A stretch of 28,881 nt of DNA from a virus (IMGVR_UViG_3300013005_000126:1-28881); one strand, 5' to 3'. Shown: positions 8,599 through 16,436, counted from the stretch's first letter. Notes: generated by a model not told the origin, from the letters alone. A program made the numbers and translations.

Positions 8599-9054
8599 AT
8601 GGCAAATAACAATAAAATAAGCCTTAAAAGTCTTTTAAAAGAATCATTTGGTACCTGGGGCGTTGTGACGCATGCTCATCCAAATCGTAGAAAATTAGAA
8701 GAACAAGAACCAGGCGCACCTATACCTACAAGACCTACACCGCAAGTGCCTAGAGCTCCTGTAAGACAAGCAGCACCGGTAAGACCTCGTCAAACAAGTC
8801 AAGTTAATGATATACCAGAAGAACCAGCACAAACTCCGCCACCTAAGGATAATTTAAATTTTAAAGTTCAACCTGGATTTAAAGTACAATTTAACGGAAA
8901 GCCTGGTCAGTATTATATTATTAGAATTATGAATACTGCTATGACAAATTTTTTAGTAGTTAATGATAAAATAGGAAAGCCTATTCAATTTATAAATGTG
9001 TCAGTAGAAAAAATTGATTCAGATGAAAAAGGTAAACCATATAAAGAAATATAA
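8599..9054 (+). CDS. Small Pro-rich head-module protein, function unknown
   Basis: A 151-residue protein with three parts: an N-terminal amphipathic [14 protein letters not shown] (7-20) with an L-K-E-S cleavage-like site (13-16), a Pro/Arg/Gln-rich disordered linker (about 36-82), and a compact C-terminal beta-rich domain (about 85-150) beginning [20 protein letters not shown]. There is no signal peptide or membrane segment. It begins 7 bases after the protease stop and ends 2 bases before the next gene, so it is part of the head operon. A capsid-core or decoration role is inferred from position only. Confidence 0.7.
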   Translation: MANNNKISLKSLLKESFGTWGVVTHAHPNRRKLEEQEPGAPIPTRPTPQVPRAPVRQAAPVRPRQTSQVNDIPEEPAQTPPPKDNLNFKVQPGFKVQFNGKPGQYYIIRIMNTAMTNFLVVNDKIGKPIQFINVSVEKIDSDEKGKPYKEI

Positions 9055-9056
9055 AA

Positions 9057-9809
9057 ATGACTAAATTAATGGATATATTAAATGAAAGGCAGTTAGATTC
9101 TAATTCACAACAAAGAACAAAACTGACCAAAGAAGATAAAGCTGCTATCTTAGAAATGATTAAAAAGTTTAATGAATATGGTGATCATATCTACAGAGCA
9201 GATGAATTACGTAACATTACCAATGAAATGAAAGACGTAGTTACTAAAGCTAAAGAAATGACTTTACAAGAAACTGAAGGCAGCTTTGATAATATTACAG
9301 TAAGTCGTCATATGAAGACCTTAGAAAGTTCAATGCAATTATTTGAAAAAACGACTAATGAAATAAATACTTTACAACAAAGATTAGAAAGTGTATATGA
9401 AGATATAGGAAATGTATTAAATAAATATTATAAGATTCAAGAAACTAAATTAGATCCAGTAGGTAAAGAAGATAATGATATTAACAATGATGGTAATGTA
9501 GATAAGCAAGATGATTATTTAAAGAATCGCAGATCTGTTATTTCAAAAGAAATAAATGAAATGTCTGGAGAATTTGTAGTCTGGATACAACCAGAAGGAG
9601 AAGAAAAGCGCGAACATCATAGAGCAAGCTCAAAAGAAAAAGCAATGAGAATTGGTAGAATGGTATATGCTAACTATCAAGATGATTATAATCCTCCGAA
9701 AGTAGGAGTAATGCCAGCAGAAGAATGGCAACAGCAAGCAGGTTTAGATAATGATATACCATCGCTAACAGAGTTAGCAAAGATTAAAAAATTAGCAGGT
9801 ATTAAGTAG
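9057..9809 (+). CDS. Coiled-coil head-module protein with EF-hand-like loop and KKLAG tail
   Basis: A 250-residue protein. Residues 20-130 are predominantly helical with coiled-coil character. About residues 138-150 form a calcium-loop-like stretch ([14 protein letters not shown]). Residues 170-225 look like a small alpha/beta domain ([20 protein letters not shown]). The C-terminus, [12 protein letters not shown], closely resembles the scaffold's C-terminus (ANRFKKLAGLGK, next gene), suggesting a common binding partner such as the capsid protein or portal. It is the last gene before a strong terminator. No enzymatic motif is visible and the family is not recognised. Confidence 0.75.
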   Translation: MTKLMDILNERQLDSNSQQRTKLTKEDKAAILEMIKKFNEYGDHIYRADELRNITNEMKDVVTKAKEMTLQETEGSFDNITVSRHMKTLESSMQLFEKTTNEINTLQQRLESVYEDIGNVLNKYYKIQETKLDPVGKEDNDINNDGNVDKQDDYLKNRRSVISKEINEMSGEFVVWIQPEGEEKREHHRASSKEKAMRIGRMVYANYQDDYNPPKVGVMPAEEWQQQAGLDNDIPSLTELAKIKKLAGIK

Positions 9810-9827
9810 TTAATTAATAAAAATAAT

Positions 9828-9856
9828 AAAAAGCTCTATTAAGTTAGGGCTTTTTT
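9828..9856 (+). terminator. Rho-independent terminator
   Basis: AAAAAGCTCTA pairs with TAGGGCTTTTT (11 bp including one G-T pair) around a 6-base loop TTAAGT and runs into six Ts. It follows the stop at 9809 by 18 bases and closes the terminase-to-core transcript before the scaffold and capsid genes. Confidence 0.85.
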
Positions 9857-10038
9857 ACTGAATAAATAAAAATTTTTTAAAAATAATATTGTTTTTGTAA
9901 CATAGGTAATATATATAATAAATTCCAATATCGTATTACTAATATACGATTCGAAATATACTTAGTACCGCTATTATAGTTTTCTAAATAACTATACCGA
10001 ATCAAATTTCGCGGACAAAACAAACACATAATATATAA
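9857..10038 (+). promoter_or_regulatory. Promoter and structured leader of the scaffold-capsid unit
   Basis: A gene-free stretch between a terminator and the scaffold start, so a promoter is expected here. TATAATAAA (9914-9922) is a plausible -10-type element. Downstream are two inverted repeats: ATCGTAT/ATACGAT (9930-9936, 9944-9950) and TATAGTT/AACTATA (9975-9981, 9990-9996). GATTCG (9948-9953) can also pair with CGAATC (9998-10003), and CGAAAT (9952-9957) with ATTTCG (10006-10011). These pairings cannot all form at once. The promoter position is inferred; the repeats are read directly. Confidence 0.45.
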
Positions 10039-10962
10039 ATGACAAACTCAGATTTACTTAAAGAAGCGATTGCTGATGCAAAAGCTGTTAAGGAGACTGC
10101 TATCGCTAACGCTAAATTAGCATTAGAAGAAGCATTCACCCCTAGAATCCAGTCAATGATATCTTCAAGATTAGAAGAAGAAGAAGATGAAATGGAAATG
10201 GATTCAGAAATGGAAATGGAACCAGAAATGGGCATGGATTCAGAAATGGGTATGCCTGGTACAGATGTAGGTAATTTATCAATTGATATTGATCAAGATG
10301 GTCAATTTGATGAATTTGACATTATGCCAAAGCCTGAAGCAGCAATGCCAGGAGAAGAAATGCCGGCAGAGGAAATGCCAGCAGAAGACGAAATTGAAGA
10401 ATATGATTTATCAGAAATTTTACGTCAGTTAGATGAAGAAGATGAAATGGAAATGGAAATGGAACCAGAAATGACTATGGAAATGGACATGGAAGACGAA
10501 GAAATTGACATCGATTCTTTATTAGAAGAACTAATGAATGAAGAAGACGAAAAGGAAGACGAAAAAGATCATTCAAAAGAAAAAATGATGGAAGAAGAAA
10601 ATGAAGCATTAAAAGCAGATCTTCAAGAAGCATACAATGTAATTAAAACTATGAAAGATAGTTTAAATGAAGTTAATATGCTTAACGCTAAATTATTATT
10701 TACAAATAAATTATTTAAGGCTCATAATTTAAATGAAGGCCAAAAAATAAAAGTAATTGATAATTTTGACAGAGCTAAAACAATTAGAGAAGTTAAATTG
10801 GTATATGCTACAATAGCAGAATCATTAACTCAGAAAAAATCTTTAGTAAAAGAATCAGTAGCTTCAAAGCCTATTGCTTCTACTAAACCTAAACAAATAA
10901 TTTTAACTGAAAGCGAACAAATTGCTAACAGATTTAAAAAATTAGCTGGGTTAGGAAAATAA
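10039..10962 (+). CDS. gp22: Prohead scaffold/core protein (T4 gp22-like)
   Basis: The internal scaffold around which the capsid shell assembles; it is degraded by gp21. The 307-residue protein has the expected composition: very acidic, helical, and placed directly before the capsid gene. The centre (about 46-175) is a remarkable Glu/Met tract with EMEMEPEM-type repeats and one calcium-loop-like DIDQDGQFDEFD (83-94). The C-terminal 120 residues form a coiled coil ending ANRFKKLAGLGK. Many (L/I)-x-E sites are present, including L-K-E-A (7-10), L-E-E-A (29-32), L-Q-E-A (195-198), I-A-E-S (259-262) and L-T-E-S (289-292), which fits a protein chopped up by the protease. Assignment rests on position, composition and these sites, since scaffolds diverge quickly. 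Confidence 0.88.
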   Translation: MTNSDLLKEAIADAKAVKETAIANAKLALEEAFTPRIQSMISSRLEEEEDEMEMDSEMEMEPEMGMDSEMGMPGTDVGNLSIDIDQDGQFDEFDIMPKPEAAMPGEEMPAEEMPAEDEIEEYDLSEILRQLDEEDEMEMEMEPEMTMEMDMEDEEIDIDSLLEELMNEEDEKEDEKDHSKEKMMEEENEALKADLQEAYNVIKTMKDSLNEVNMLNAKLLFTNKLFKAHNLNEGQKIKVIDNFDRAKTIREVKLVYATIAESLTQKKSLVKESVASKPIASTKPKQIILTESEQIANRFKKLAGLGK

Positions 10963-11000
10963 TTTAATTAAAAACAAAAAAACAACATAAACATTACAAA

Positions 11001-12716
11001 ATGAGTAATTTAAATGCAATTCAAAAGATCGTATCTTCGACTCAAGATAGATCATTCCAACTTTTAGAAGAATCTAAAGGATTGGTAAACAAATGGGGCA
11101 AAACAGGTTTATTAGAAGGTGTTGATAGCGAATACGAAAAAGCAAGTATTTCTATCTTACTAGAAAATCAAGCTAAGCAGTTAATTTCTGAAGCCAGTAG
11201 AACAGGAACCGCAGCAGGTTCAGAAGAATGGTCAGGAGTAGCCCTTCCATTAGTACGTCGTATTTTCAGCGAAATCGCTGCTAAAGACTTCGTTTCAGTT
11301 CAACCAATGTCATTACCTTCAGGTTTAGTATTTTATTTAGATTTTAAATATGGTACAAACAATGCTGGTTTTGCAACAACAAACACATCACAATTCCCTA
11401 GCCAAACAGGATACCAAAACAATTCAGTGTTTGGTATAACTAATACTGCTAGCGATCCTTCAGAAGGTCTTTATGGTGCTGGTAGATTTGGTTATTCAAT
11501 TAATTCAGTATCTAGTTCAGCATTAACTACAGGTTCAGCTCCGACATCAACTGCTTATGCGACTGGTTCAATTGTAGCGTCTGATTACAATTTTGATACT
11601 CGTTGGTTTAATACTTTCTCTGCTTCAATCGCAGCTGCAGCAACAACCGTAAGATCAATTACAGTTTCTTCTGCATCAATTCCTAACTTTGACACTGAAG
11701 GTGTAAGAGCATTCGTTATTTCTGCATCAAGCGGTACAGTTACTACTTTCCCTCAATTTACGAGAGTTAATAGTGATAGTTCATTAGTAACATTTATAGT
11801 ATCTGGTTCAACTCCTGCATCAGTAGGAACATCAAATTCTTTAACAGTATTTTATGATGTACAACCTACAGCAGCCGGTCGTGGTGATTTTGAAGCTGGT
11901 GCAGTTCCTCAAGGTTCTACCTCAGTTGATACAAATATCAACATCCCAGAAATTAACGTTGAATTACGTTCTGAGCCAATCGTTGCTAAGACTCGTAAAT
12001 TAAAAGCTATCTGGACTCCAGAATTTGCTCAAGATTTAAATGCTTACCACGCAATTGACGCTGAAGCTGAATTAACTTCTATGTTATCTGAATATATTTC
12101 TCAGGAAATTGACTTAGAAATCTTAGATATGTTAATCCAAAATGCAGTGACAGTTGATGCTTGGTCTGCAGTAATTGGTCGTTCAGTAGATGTAAATACA
12201 GTTGGTGGTACAGTAGTTCCTACTTCTTATTCAACAGATGCTACAACCGGTGCATTCTACAACCAAGGTACTTGGTTCCAAACTTTAGGAACTAAAATCC
12301 AAAAGGTATCTAACAAAATTCACCAAAAGACAATGCGTGGTGGTGCTAACTTCTTAGTTTGCTCTCCTGACGTTGCTACTATTTTAGAATCTATCCCAGG
12401 TTATGCTGCAGATACTAATGGTGATAAAATGCAATTTGCAATGGGTGTACAAAAAGTTGGTTTGATGAATAATCGTTTCCAAGTATACAAAAACCCATAC
12501 ATGTTGGAAAATACAATCTTAATGGGTTACAGAGGTACTCAATTCTTAGAAACAGGTGCGGTTTATAGCCCTTATGTTCCTTTGATTATGACTCCTTTAG
12601 TATACGATCCAAATAACTTTACTCCTAGAAAAGGTGTAATGACTCGTTATGCTAAGAAGATTGTAAGACCCGAGTTTTACGGTGTAATCAGAATTATGGA
12701 TTTAAATAGAATCTAA
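11001..12716 (+). CDS. gp23: Major capsid protein (T4 gp23-like)
   Basis: Forms the hexamers of the head shell. The 571-residue protein (T4 gp23 is 521) has an N-terminal region LVNKWGKTGLLEG (28-40) matching T4 LLNKWKPLLEGEG, then LVRRIFSEIAAKDFVSVQPMSLPSG corresponding to T4 MVRRAIPNLIAFDICGVQPM. I-S-E-A at residues 62-65 predicts cleavage after E64, almost exactly the T4 site (E65/A66). An inserted Ser/Thr/Ala-rich beta domain occupies about residues 130-300. Codons look more C- and G-containing than in neighbouring genes, as expected for a very highly expressed protein. It is followed by a strong terminator. Confidence 0.97.
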   Translation: MSNLNAIQKIVSSTQDRSFQLLEESKGLVNKWGKTGLLEGVDSEYEKASISILLENQAKQLISEASRTGTAAGSEEWSGVALPLVRRIFSEIAAKDFVSVQPMSLPSGLVFYLDFKYGTNNAGFATTNTSQFPSQTGYQNNSVFGITNTASDPSEGLYGAGRFGYSINSVSSSALTTGSAPTSTAYATGSIVASDYNFDTRWFNTFSASIAAAATTVRSITVSSASIPNFDTEGVRAFVISASSGTVTTFPQFTRVNSDSSLVTFIVSGSTPASVGTSNSLTVFYDVQPTAAGRGDFEAGAVPQGSTSVDTNINIPEINVELRSEPIVAKTRKLKAIWTPEFAQDLNAYHAIDAEAELTSMLSEYISQEIDLEILDMLIQNAVTVDAWSAVIGRSVDVNTVGGTVVPTSYSTDATTGAFYNQGTWFQTLGTKIQKVSNKIHQKTMRGGANFLVCSPDVATILESIPGYAADTNGDKMQFAMGVQKVGLMNNRFQVYKNPYMLENTILMGYRGTQFLETGAVYSPYVPLIMTPLVYDPNNFTPRKGVMTRYAKKIVRPEFYGVIRIMDLNRI

Positions 12717-12740
12717 TTCTAACTTAAAATAAAATAGAAG

Positions 12741-12767
12741 AAGGCAGAAGAAATTCTGCCTTTTTTT
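12741..12767 (+). terminator. Rho-independent terminator after the capsid gene
   Basis: AAGGCAGAA pairs with TTCTGCCTT (9 bp) around a GAAA tetraloop and ends in a run of seven Ts. It begins 24 bases after the capsid stop. Confidence 0.92.
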
Positions 12768-12845
12768 ATGTCCATACGCCCCAAAATATTAACGTATATG
12801 CATTATTTATTATAATCTATAATCTTATATTATATTAATATAAAC

Positions 12846-12859
12846 GTTCGTATACGAGC
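12846..12859 (+). promoter_or_regulatory. Near-palindrome with TCGTATACGA core
   Basis: GTTCGTATACGAGC contains the perfect palindrome TCGTATACGA (12848-12857) and is followed by ATC and seven Ts. It could be a short terminator-like hairpin (GTTCG, TATA loop, CGAGC) or a protein-binding site. The half-sites TCGTAT and ATACGA also occur, 7 bases apart, in the leader before the scaffold gene. The rest of 12768-12917 is AT-rich and must hold the phoH promoter, but I cannot place it. Confidence 0.35.
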
Positions 12860-12917
12860 ATCTTTTTTTATAATTACATTTATTTATACGTAGATATTTA
12901 TTATAAATTGTTATATT

Positions 12918-13586
12918 ATGAAAGAACCTAATCGTCAAAGAAAAACAGAAATTAAAGCAATTAATGCACTTCAACTAAACGAAGAACAAAAAGAAGCAAA
13001 GCGCTTAATTATTGAAAATCAAATAGTAGTTATAACGGGAAGAGCTGGGTCAGGAAAAAGTTTGGTTTGCGCACAAGCAGCATTGGATTTTTTAAAGAAA
13101 AAACAAGTAGAATGTATTTATAATACTAGAGCTGCTGTAGAAGTAGGAAAAAGTTTGGGATATTTACCAGGAGCATTAAGTGATAAGTTTGATCCTTATA
13201 TGGAAGCATTCATAGAAAATCTAAATAAATGTTGCACTGATAAAGAAGAAGTATCTAAATTAGCGGAGCAAGGAAAAATAAAAGCTTTACCTGTTCAATT
13301 TATTCGTGGCAAAACAATAGATGATATTTTAATTGTTGAAGAAGCCCAAAACTTAACTAAAGGGGAAATGTTGGCAATATTAACAAGATTAGGTAAAACA
13401 GGTAAGATTGTTATAAATGGAGATCATGACCAAATGGATATTAAATCTACGTCAGGCGAAATAAGTGGCTTAGATTTTGTAATTGAATTATCTAAACGAA
13501 TTGAAGAAATACAATGGATTAAATTAAAAGAAAACCATCGTTCTGATTTAGTAGGTAAGATTTTAAATTATGTATATAGTAAATGA
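12918..13586 (+). CDS. phoH: PhoH-like ATPase
   Basis: A P-loop ATPase of the PhoH family, related to the helicase core of RecD-like proteins and common in phages of aquatic bacteria; its role in infection is unsettled. The 222-residue protein carries Walker A GRAGSGKS (41-48), the family segment TRAAVEVGKSLGYLPG (70-85), Walker B ILIVEEAQN (137-145, with VEEAQ in place of the more usual DEAQN) and GDHDQMD, where the family usually has GDxxQxD. It stands alone after the capsid terminator and leads a small unit: its TGA overlaps the ATG of the next gene. Confidence 0.92.
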   Translation: MKEPNRQRKTEIKAINALQLNEEQKEAKRLIIENQIVVITGRAGSGKSLVCAQAALDFLKKKQVECIYNTRAAVEVGKSLGYLPGALSDKFDPYMEAFIENLNKCCTDKEEVSKLAEQGKIKALPVQFIRGKTIDDILIVEEAQNLTKGEMLAILTRLGKTGKIVINGDHDQMDIKSTSGEISGLDFVIELSKRIEEIQWIKLKENHRSDLVGKILNYVYSK

Positions 13587-13747
13587 CACTGTCTTTATTA
13601 AATAAATACGAGCTTCAAGTAGAAACTCCGAATAGAACAATTACAATTCAAATTCAAAGACCTAACTTAGATTATATAGATCGATATATAAAAAATTTAG
13701 TTGGCGAAAATATTACATATGATATCAAATACATAAAACAATTATAA
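13583..13747 (+). CDS. 54-residue unknown protein coupled to phoH
   Basis: Starts at the ATGA overlap with the phoH stop and ends at TAA 13745-13747, which overlaps the next ATG. The translation begins MTLSLLNKYELQVETPNRT and includes ITIQIQRPN, then DYIDRYIKNLVGE and ends KYIKQL: a strand-helix-strand pattern of a small folded protein. I do not recognise it. The two start/stop overlaps are the strongest evidence that it is translated. Confidence 0.65.
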   Translation: MTLSLLNKYELQVETPNRTITIQIQRPNLDYIDRYIKNLVGENITYDIKYIKQL

Positions 13748-13926
13748 TGATGATACCAGATAAAAAAATAGCCGATGCTTTAGAAGAAATGAAAAAACAA
13801 GGATTTGAATTGGGAAAAGTTTATTCTAATCCATATGCCAGAGCATTTAAACCTCAACAAGAAGAAGATTCTTTAATAATACAAAAATTAAAAGAGTCTG
13901 ATACTCAAAATATTAAAAGTTCTTAA
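13747..13926 (+). CDS. 59-residue unknown protein in the phoH unit
   Basis: Starts at ATG 13747, sharing an A with the preceding TAA; a second ATG at 13750 is an equally possible start. The protein is charged and helical (KKIADALEEMKKQGFELGKV) with a short SNPYARAFKP segment. No signal peptide or membrane segment is present and I do not recognise it. It completes a three-gene translationally coupled unit. Confidence 0.65.
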   Translation: MMIPDKKIADALEEMKKQGFELGKVYSNPYARAFKPQQEEDSLIIQKLKESDTQNIKSS

Positions 13927-13957
13927 TATCAATATTATAATTATATTTTCTAGTTAC

Positions 13958-13969
13958 CGATAATTATAT
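13958..13969 (+). promoter_or_regulatory. CGATAATTATAT upstream motif, copy 3
   Basis: Third exact copy of the 12-mer, here in a true intergenic gap 26 bases before the ATG at 13984. It starts the fibre-gene unit. Confidence 0.35.
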
Positions 13970-13983
13970 TAAAATAATAAAAT

Positions 13984-14379
13984 ATGGCAGCCGGAAAATA
14001 TAATTTTGTTATAGAGCAAGGAACTACAGTTGATTTCGAAATTCAATATAAAGATTCAAATAATAAACCTGTAGATTTAACTGGATATTATGGAAGATTA
14101 ATGATAAGATCTAATTTTGCAGATGACAATCCTACTACATATTTAGTATTATCTAGCTCAAGAAATCCAGATGGTACTGGATTAAATTTTAGTGGAAGTA
14201 ATGGCCAATTACCTCCTACAAGTGGGTCTATTGGAATTTATATTTCATCATGCACATCATCACTTCTTACATTTGTAACAGCTAGATACGATCTAGAAAT
14301 TTATTCTGGAAGTAACTGTCCATATACTGTAAGATTATTAGAAGGACAAGTTAATATAAGTAAAGAAGTAACTAGATAA
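13984..14379 (+). CDS. Small virion/baseplate-type protein upstream of the fibre
   Basis: A 131-residue, beta-rich protein opening AAGKYNFVIEQGTTVDFEIQYKDS, then NKPVDLTGYYGRLMIRSNF. This resembles, from memory, an N-terminal Ig-like/BppU-type domain found in many phage baseplate and fibre-associated proteins: a polymer-like ordering of an offset, linear term and DLTG turn. Its TAA overlaps the fibre ATG (TAATG), so both are made in a coupled fashion, which fits a fibre connector or baseplate attachment protein. The exact role is inferred. Confidence 0.7.
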   Translation: MAAGKYNFVIEQGTTVDFEIQYKDSNNKPVDLTGYYGRLMIRSNFADDNPTTYLVLSSSRNPDGTGLNFSGSNGQLPPTSGSIGIYISSCTSSLLTFVTARYDLEIYSGSNCPYTVRLLEGQVNISKEVTR

Positions 14380-16373
14380 TGAGTGTTAATATAAATACAT
14401 CAACTAATAACATTACAATAAATAACTCTGATAGAGTAATTACTGTAAATAATAACAATCAATCTACATCAGTAAACATTACTCAACCAATAACTGATAT
14501 TGTAACTGTAGCTACGATTGGTCCCCAAGGGCCTGTAGGTCCCCAAGGTCCTCAAGCTACAGTAAATACTAGTTCATTAGCAACAACAGGTTCAAATAAT
14601 TTTATTGGTAATCAAGTAATAACTGGTTCATTAGTTGTAACACAAGGAATAACAGGGTCTTTATTTGGTACGGCATCATTTGCTACCCAAGCATTAAGCT
14701 CATCATTTGCTAACAATGCTACAAGCGCCTCGTATGCATTAACTGCATCGTTTGCTTTAAATGGCGGAGGAGGTTCTTCTTTTCCATTTACTGGTTCAGC
14801 GATCATATCTGGTTCATTAGGCATTACAGGTTCATTAAACGTAACAGGCTCAATTAATGGTTTATTAATTAGTAGAGGAAATGGTAATATATCTACAAAT
14901 GTTTCAATTGGCGCTACAACTAATTTTAGTAGTTCAGCAACAGGTACTGATAATTTTGCAGCTGGATATTTAGCTTTATCTAAACTTACAACTGGAAATC
15001 ATAACACCGCAATAGGACACCAAGCTCTACGAAATAACTCAACCGGACGATTTAATACGGCAATTGGAAATGGTGCTTTACAAAATAACGAAACCGGAGC
15101 TTATAATACAGCAATTGGAAGAGAAGCTTTACATAACAACACAACCGGATATTATAATACAGCAATAGGAAAATATGCTTTATTTTCTAACTCAACCGGC
15201 TACAGTAACACAGCAATTGGAAATTTTGCTTTATATAATAACACAACCGGAGCCTATAACACAGCAATTGGATTTAGATCTTTACAATCTAACACATCCG
15301 GATCTAATAATACAGCAATTGGAAGAGAAGCTTTACGAAATAACACAACCGGTTCTCATAACACAGCGATAGGATATCGAGCTTTACGAAATAACTCAGT
15401 TGGGCCAGGATATACTTTTTATGGGTATACTTTTGGTTACATACCTGGAGCATACAATACAGCTATTGGAAGAAATGCTTTATATAGTAATATTTACGGA
15501 AGATATAATACCGCAATTGGAATGGGTGCTTTATATAGTAACACAACCGGAACCCATAACACAGCAATAGGAAGATCTGCTTTACAATCTAATACATTTG
15601 GAAATTATAATACAGCAATTGGGGTAGATTCTTTAAATAGTAACACAGGCGGAACTAATAATACAGCAATTGGTAGACTTTCATTATCCCTAAACACAAC
15701 TGGAAATTATAACACAGCAATCGGAAGACAAGCATTACGACAAAACACAACCGGAAGAAATAATACAGCAATCGGAGTATTTTCTTTATCATCTAACACA
15801 ACTGGAAATTATAACACAGCAATTGGAAATAGTGCTTTACTTTCTAACACAATCGGAACTAATAACACAGCAATTGGATATAATGCTTTAGTTTCTAACA
15901 CAACTGGTTCTAATAACATAGCATTTGGGTTATCCGCAGGTAGATTTATAGCGGACGGAGTTACAAATAATACAGTAACCAGCGCCTCAATATTCATAGG
16001 AAGAAATACAAGAGCATTAGCAAACAATCAAACAAACCAAATCGTAATCGGTGATAGCGCTATTGGTTTGGGAAGTAATACCGTTGTGTTAGGAGATACT
16101 AATATAACTACAACAGCATTAAGAGGTAATGTTGGTATTGGAAAAACAACACCTAATGCTCGTTTAGATGTTTCTGGAAGTGCAATTATATCAGGTTCTT
16201 TAACTGTAACTGGCGGCATAACAGGTTCATTATTTACTCCTATATCAGGTACATTTGTATTACCATTAACCGCGTCTATATTACCTAATATACCTACAGG
16301 TAGTGCTTATTGGAGTGGGTCATTTTTATTTGTATGGGACGGGACGCGACACAGAAGCTCTAGTTTTTTATAA
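14379..16373 (+). CDS. Tail fibre with collagen-like stretch and NTAIG repeat stalk
   Basis: A 664-residue trimeric fibre candidate that would contact the host surface. Order: Asn/Thr/Ile-rich N-terminus (1-46), collagen-like GPQGPVGPQGPQ (48-59), SFA/TASYA-type segments and GSLxVTGS repeats (about 80-165), then 17 copies of a 17-residue NTAIGxxALxxNTTG unit (207-516) resembling the YadA-like head beta-roll of trimeric adhesins. One copy is followed by a 15-residue insertion (343-357). After the repeats come an IGRNTRALANNQTNQIVIGD segment, VGIGKTTPNARLDVSGS, and a final FVWDGTRHRSSSFL. I see no S74 intramolecular chaperone domain at the C-terminus. Confidence 0.88.
   Translation: MSVNINTSTNNITINNSDRVITVNNNNQSTSVNITQPITDIVTVATIGPQGPVGPQGPQATVNTSSLATTGSNNFIGNQVITGSLVVTQGITGSLFGTASFATQALSSSFANNATSASYALTASFALNGGGGSSFPFTGSAIISGSLGITGSLNVTGSINGLLISRGNGNISTNVSIGATTNFSSSATGTDNFAAGYLALSKLTTGNHNTAIGHQALRNNSTGRFNTAIGNGALQNNETGAYNTAIGREALHNNTTGYYNTAIGKYALFSNSTGYSNTAIGNFALYNNTTGAYNTAIGFRSLQSNTSGSNNTAIGREALRNNTTGSHNTAIGYRALRNNSVGPGYTFYGYTFGYIPGAYNTAIGRNALYSNIYGRYNTAIGMGALYSNTTGTHNTAIGRSALQSNTFGNYNTAIGVDSLNSNTGGTNNTAIGRLSLSLNTTGNYNTAIGRQALRQNTTGRNNTAIGVFSLSSNTTGNYNTAIGNSALLSNTIGTNNTAIGYNALVSNTTGSNNIAFGLSAGRFIADGVTNNTVTSASIFIGRNTRALANNQTNQIVIGDSAIGLGSNTVVLGDTNITTTALRGNVGIGKTTPNARLDVSGSAIISGSLTVTGGITGSLFTPISGTFVLPLTASILPNIPTGSAYWSGSFLFVWDGTRHRSSSFL
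14997..15908 (+). repeat. Tandem 51-bp repeats coding for the NTAIG stalk
   Basis: Seventeen in-frame 51-base units; units 1-8 occupy 14997-15404, a 45-base insertion 15405-15449, and units 9-17 15450-15908. Every unit keeps an AAcACaGCAATtGGA-type core while other positions vary. A degenerate 18th unit (NNIAFG) follows. Confidence 0.95.
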
Positions 16374-16436
16374 AAAAACATTATTATATTATTAAAAAGA
16401 TTACTTTTTGTAAAATAAATCACAACGTTTATATAT

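Noticed and set aside
12717-12917. Search for tRNA or small RNA genes in the largest gaps
   Set aside because: No cloverleaf-like pairing or GC-rich stem other than the terminator and the short palindrome.
15175-15372. Alternate-frame open frames across the fibre repeats, both strands
   Set aside because: They arise from the 51-base repeat keeping other frames open too; the NTAIG frame spans the full gene.
16396-16412. AAAAAG/CTTTTT hairpin as a terminator after the fibre gene
   Set aside because: Only A/T pairs plus one G-C, tiny loop; too weak compared with the four clear terminators.
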